Shown in pieces: positions 38,879 to 40,896 of a DNA stretch of 40,896 nucleotides. The stretch spans positions 1 through 40,896 of IMG/VR virus record IMGVR_UViG_3300049259_000191. One strand, given 5' to 3'. This stretch comes from a virus. Every line of letters starts with the position of its first letter. Position 1 is the first letter of the stretch. Below the pieces are notes generated by a model that worked only from the letters and a program-made list of their open reading frames with translations, made no database searches and was not told where the DNA came from. A program made the translations under genes and the position numbers.

Positions 38879-39024
38879 TGAAGCAGGCCCGTTCCGTCCT
38901 TGAGTTGAAGCCCGCCGACGACGGGCGCTGGACCGTCACGGAAACGATCGAGATCGAGCTGGGGCGTTGGGCGTCGTACTCCGAAGCGCGACGCGCCTAC
39001 AAGGAGGCCAGCGGGGATGCCTGA
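38878..39024 (+). CDS. Small protein (48 aa)
   Basis: ATG 38878 in a TGATG junction (ATG 38875 is an alternative). The product is MKQARSVLELKPADDGRWTV followed by an ETIEIELGRWASYSEARRAY segment. Compact, probably folded. Its end overlaps the next start by eight bases. Unknown. Confidence 0.45.
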   Translation: MKQARSVLELKPADDGRWTVTETIEIELGRWASYSEARRAYKEASGDA

Positions 39025-39244
39025 ACAACCGAGGGCGGAGCAGGTGCTGATCCGAAAGCTGACGTTCCCCTGGTGGCAACAACTACTCGCCGTCCTGGTG
39101 GTAGCGCCTGTCTACGTCTGCGCCATCACGCTGACCGACAACTTCTGGCTTCGGGTCGTCGGCTTGGCCTACACCCACTTCCTCGGTTACGGCATCAACT
39201 ACGCCATCGCCGCCGCGCGAGCAGGAGCTACTCGTGACTACTGA
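39017..39244 (+). CDS. Small two-pass membrane protein (75 aa)
   Basis: ATG 39017. Two hydrophobic segments lie at about residues 20-41 (WWQQLLAVLVVAPVYVCAITL) and 45-68 (LRVVGLAYTHFLGYGINYAIAA). It lies in the early region, not with the lysis genes. It could be a superinfection or host-membrane factor. No family is recognised. Confidence 0.5.
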   Translation: MPEQPRAEQVLIRKLTFPWWQQLLAVLVVAPVYVCAITLTDNFWLRVVGLAYTHFLGYGINYAIAAARAGATRDY

Positions 39245-39264
39245 ATCCCGGGGCGGGAGGCAGC

Positions 39265-39573
39265 GTGTTCGACTCTGACGGATCGACGAAGAACACGCCT
39301 CTCTGCGAGTGCGGAAGATGGGCTGAGATCACCGAGGACGCCGAGAAGCGGCGCAAGGGTCCGCCGTGGCGTCGTCGCACCGAGTCGAAGTGGACATGGC
39401 TGTTGAAGCGCCCCGATCCGATCATGCCGTTCGGGTTCTCCGTCGCCGCATCGGGCAGCGCCTGGTCGTATCTCGACGCGCTTCGCGCCGCCATCGAGAA
39501 GCACGACTGGTGGCACGACTGGGACCGCCGCCAGGCCGAGCAGCGCACCATCAACTTCGGAGGAGAGCGATGA
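39265..39573 (+). CDS. Unknown early protein (102 aa)
   Basis: GTG 39265 follows a GGGAGG Shine-Dalgarno. The product has a Cys pair (LCECGRW) near residue 14, a basic middle (KRRKGPPWRRRTESKW) and aromatic residues. Unknown function. It overlaps the next start (ATG in GCGATGA). Confidence 0.5.
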   Translation: MFDSDGSTKNTPLCECGRWAEITEDAEKRRKGPPWRRRTESKWTWLLKRPDPIMPFGFSVAASGSAWSYLDALRAAIEKHDWWHDWDRRQAEQRTINFGGER

Positions 39574-39791
39574 ACGCAGGCGTCTACGAACACAAGGGCC
39601 ATCCGTACCTGCTGATCGGCTTGTGCCGACTGCACGACGGCTCGTGCGTCAGCGAGGAGGTCGGGGACGAGTTTGTCGCCTACGTGCCGCTCCGCACCGA
39701 ACCCGAATGGTCGGGCACCGCACGCATCGCGCTGCGCACCGTGGAGGACTTCGAGGCCAACTTCGAGTGGGTCGGGGATCGGCTCCCATGA
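39570..39791 (+). CDS. Small protein (73 aa), DUF1653-like
   Basis: ATG 39570. The start GVYEHKGHPYLLIGLCRLHD and an RTEPEW segment resemble the DUF1653 family, small beta-rich proteins of unknown role. Its stop overlaps the next start (ATGA). Confidence 0.5.
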   Translation: MNAGVYEHKGHPYLLIGLCRLHDGSCVSEEVGDEFVAYVPLRTEPEWSGTARIALRTVEDFEANFEWVGDRLP

Positions 39792-39943
39792 GCGGGGCGG
39801 CAAAGCCACAGACCCGACTCGTGCAGATCGGGTGGCAAGACGAACACGGCGTGATGTGCGACTGCCCGGTGTACGAGACGTCGCCGCACGCCAACAGCAA
39901 GCCCGTGTACCGAGAAGAACCAACCAAGGAGAAGAAGCCATGA
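39788..39943 (+). CDS. Small protein (51 aa)
   Basis: ATG 39788 (ATGA overlap). Contains a Cys pair (MCDC) and a basic, Lys-rich tail (EEPTKEKKP). Unknown. Confidence 0.45.
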   Translation: MSGAAKPQTRLVQIGWQDEHGVMCDCPVYETSPHANSKPVYREEPTKEKKP

Positions 39944-40149
39944 CGTGGAGTGCGCGTTTCCAAGTGCAGGACGTGAGCGATGGGCCGGCCCCGATCGACG
40001 TGATCGCGGTCGCCCAGGTCGAGGACGGCACGCTCATCCAGAACACCGAGAAGGCCAAGTCGATGGAGTTACGCATCCAGCTCGACACCGACGAGACGGC
40101 CATCAAGATCGGTGACGAGATCACCGGCTCCGGCCACTTCCAAAGCTGA
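39940..40149 (+). CDS. Small beta-rich protein (69 aa)
   Basis: ATG 39940 (ATGA overlap). Beta pattern (DVIAVAQVEDGTLIQNTEKAK, then MELRIQLDTDETAIKIGDEITGSG). Its stop is shared with the next start (TGATG). Unknown. Confidence 0.45.
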   Translation: MTWSARFQVQDVSDGPAPIDVIAVAQVEDGTLIQNTEKAKSMELRIQLDTDETAIKIGDEITGSGHFQS

Positions 40150-40328
40150 TGGGCCGCTCGTCGTTGCCCGTCGGGAAGGCGTGCTGTGGCTGCACGGGCA
40201 ACCTCGGCGAGCCGAACGTGAAGTTCATCGCCTGCATCGCTGGACGCTCGGTAGTCATTTCCTGCGAGTGCCAGTGCCATGAGGCGACGTTGCGGCCCGG
40301 TTGGTCGAAGGAGCGTCGTCGTGTCTGA
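40149..40328 (+). CDS. Small Cys-rich protein (59 aa)
   Basis: ATG 40149 in a TGATG junction. Features CCGC, CIAG and CECQCH, i.e. many Cys/His that may bind zinc or iron. It is short and ends inside the next start region. Unknown. Confidence 0.5.
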   Translation: MGRSSLPVGKACCGCTGNLGEPNVKFIACIAGRSVVISCECQCHEATLRPGWSKERRRV

Positions 40329-40548
40329 GGAGCTGAGCCGAGAGCGCACACCGATGCGCAAGATCCCCGGCCGATCGGGAGGCCGTCGTCAGGTGGTGAC
40401 CGGCTTCACCTGGCTTCCGCCCGAGCAGGTGCCGGGGGCGATCTTGTCGCCGAAGGCGCAGCGCGAACTGCAAGAGAAGCTCGACGCGCTGCGCGAGTGG
40501 GAAGCCAGGTCACGAGCGTCAGCGAGGTCCTATGTCATCTACCGATGA
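40321..40548 (+). CDS. Small protein (75 aa)
   Basis: GTG 40321 overlaps the previous gene by eight bases. Basic start (RKIPGRSGGRRQVV), hydrophobic middle and a charged helical end (RELQEKLDALREWEARS). Unknown. Confidence 0.45.
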   Translation: MSEELSRERTPMRKIPGRSGGRRQVVTGFTWLPPEQVPGAILSPKAQRELQEKLDALREWEARSRASARSYVIYR

Positions 40549-40792
40549 CGGCCGGGCGGCTACTGGACCGATCGAAGGGGGCGTGATGCCTGCACGATTC
40601 GACTCGACATCAGCACCGAAGACGGCGCCACCTCGAACGACGATCTGCATGGAGTGCCTGTCATCGTTCGAGGGCGCAGGCGGCTACCACCCGTACCTGT
40701 ACTGCGAGCTGATCAAGCTCGGCCATATCGACCCTGAGAAGTACCTGGCGTCATACGGGTTCATCCGCCGTCCGCTGCGAGCCTCGGCATGA
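40532..40792 (+). CDS. Small protein (86 aa) with a Cys pair
   Basis: ATG 40532 (alternative ATG 40586, which has AAGGGGGCG upstream). The product has CMEC and YCEL segments and a Tyr-rich C-terminus (DPEKYLASYGFIRR). Unknown. The start choice is uncertain. Confidence 0.45.
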   Translation: MSSTDDGRAATGPIEGGVMPARFDSTSAPKTAPPRTTICMECLSSFEGAGGYHPYLYCELIKLGHIDPEKYLASYGFIRRPLRASA

Positions 40793-40823
40793 GGGCGGCA
40801 TACCAACGAGAAGGAGAACTGAC

Positions 40824-40896
40824 ATGAAGCTCACGTTCGAGATCGAGACGCACCGTGACAAGGCCGGAAACTTCGTGGCGCAGGTCGTGCTGGACG
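40824..40896 (+). CDS. 5' end of a gene running off the window
   Basis: ATG 40824 follows a strong AAGGAGAACT ribosome-binding site. The visible part is MKLTFEIETHRDKAGNFVAQ and continues to the end. Too short to identify. Confidence 0.55.
   Translation, partial: MKLTFEIETHRDKAGNFVAQVVLD

Noticed and set aside
1-40896. CRISPR array
   Set aside because: No regularly spaced repeats of 20-40 bases were seen.
1-40896. Insertion sequence or transposase
   Set aside because: No transposase-type protein or terminal inverted repeats were noticed; mobile DNA is limited to the intein and phage recombinases.

Overview
The window is almost wall-to-wall tailed-phage DNA: high-GC, with gene after gene joined by ATGA, GTGA or TGATG start/stop overlaps. 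It reads as a temperate siphovirus of an actinobacterium. The virion genes include a tape measure protein, a tail tube protein and frameshifting tail chaperones. The host assignment rests on a WhiB-type iron-sulfur domain, an Rpf-type transglycosylase domain, a candidate leaderless promoter, and a 45-nt core matching the 3' part of a tRNA-Gly(GCC). No terminase, portal or recognisable capsid gene is present, so the window begins just downstream of the head genes. I see no bacterial chromosomal genes. Phage genes lie on both sides of the tRNA-like core, so the DNA appears to be the unintegrated (attP) form rather than an integrated prophage.

Layout. 1-8895: the end of a virion gene, head-tail connector genes, tail tube, tail chaperones with a -1 frameshift, tape measure, distal tail and baseplate-like genes. 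9014-11620: a tail fibre with an SGNH-hydrolase C-terminus. 11783-12697: a small XerC/D-like tyrosine recombinase. 12720-16477: a lysis cassette. Its endolysin is NlpC/P60-like and is interrupted by a homing-endonuclease intein exactly after the catalytic cysteine. A CheY-like receiver protein and a series of membrane or coiled-coil small proteins follow. 16557-17520: leftward accessory genes, including a secreted Thr/Ser-rich protein. 17570-17614: the attP core. 17723-18949: the main integrase. 18946-19904: a leftward lipoprotein and a leftward repressor-like gene. 20041 onward: a rightward early operon starting with a Cro-like gene, then MerR-like and excisionase-like regulators.

The early region (20041-40896) runs rightward without clear breaks. 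It encodes a RecT-like annealing protein, a RuvC-like nuclease, a membrane-anchored Rpf-like transglycosylase, and a 1012-residue protein joining a WhiB domain, a superfamily 2 helicase and five helicase-associated repeats. Further on are a two-HTH regulator, a HerA/FtsK-like ATPase with tandem C-terminal repeats, a ParB-like protein, a GH26-like glycoside hydrolase, and many short, often cysteine-rich unknown proteins.

How the parts fit: the repressor/Cro switch near 19905-20040 would choose between lysogeny (integrase, attP, lipoprotein and secreted accessory genes) and the rightward early operon (recombination and DNA processing). The left arm builds the tail and lyses the host. The strongest candidates for something undescribed are the WhiB-helicase fusion, the intein placed at the lysin active site, the receiver-domain protein within the lysis genes, and the second recombinase beside the fibre gene. 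All functional assignments are from reading sequence motifs; no database search was run.
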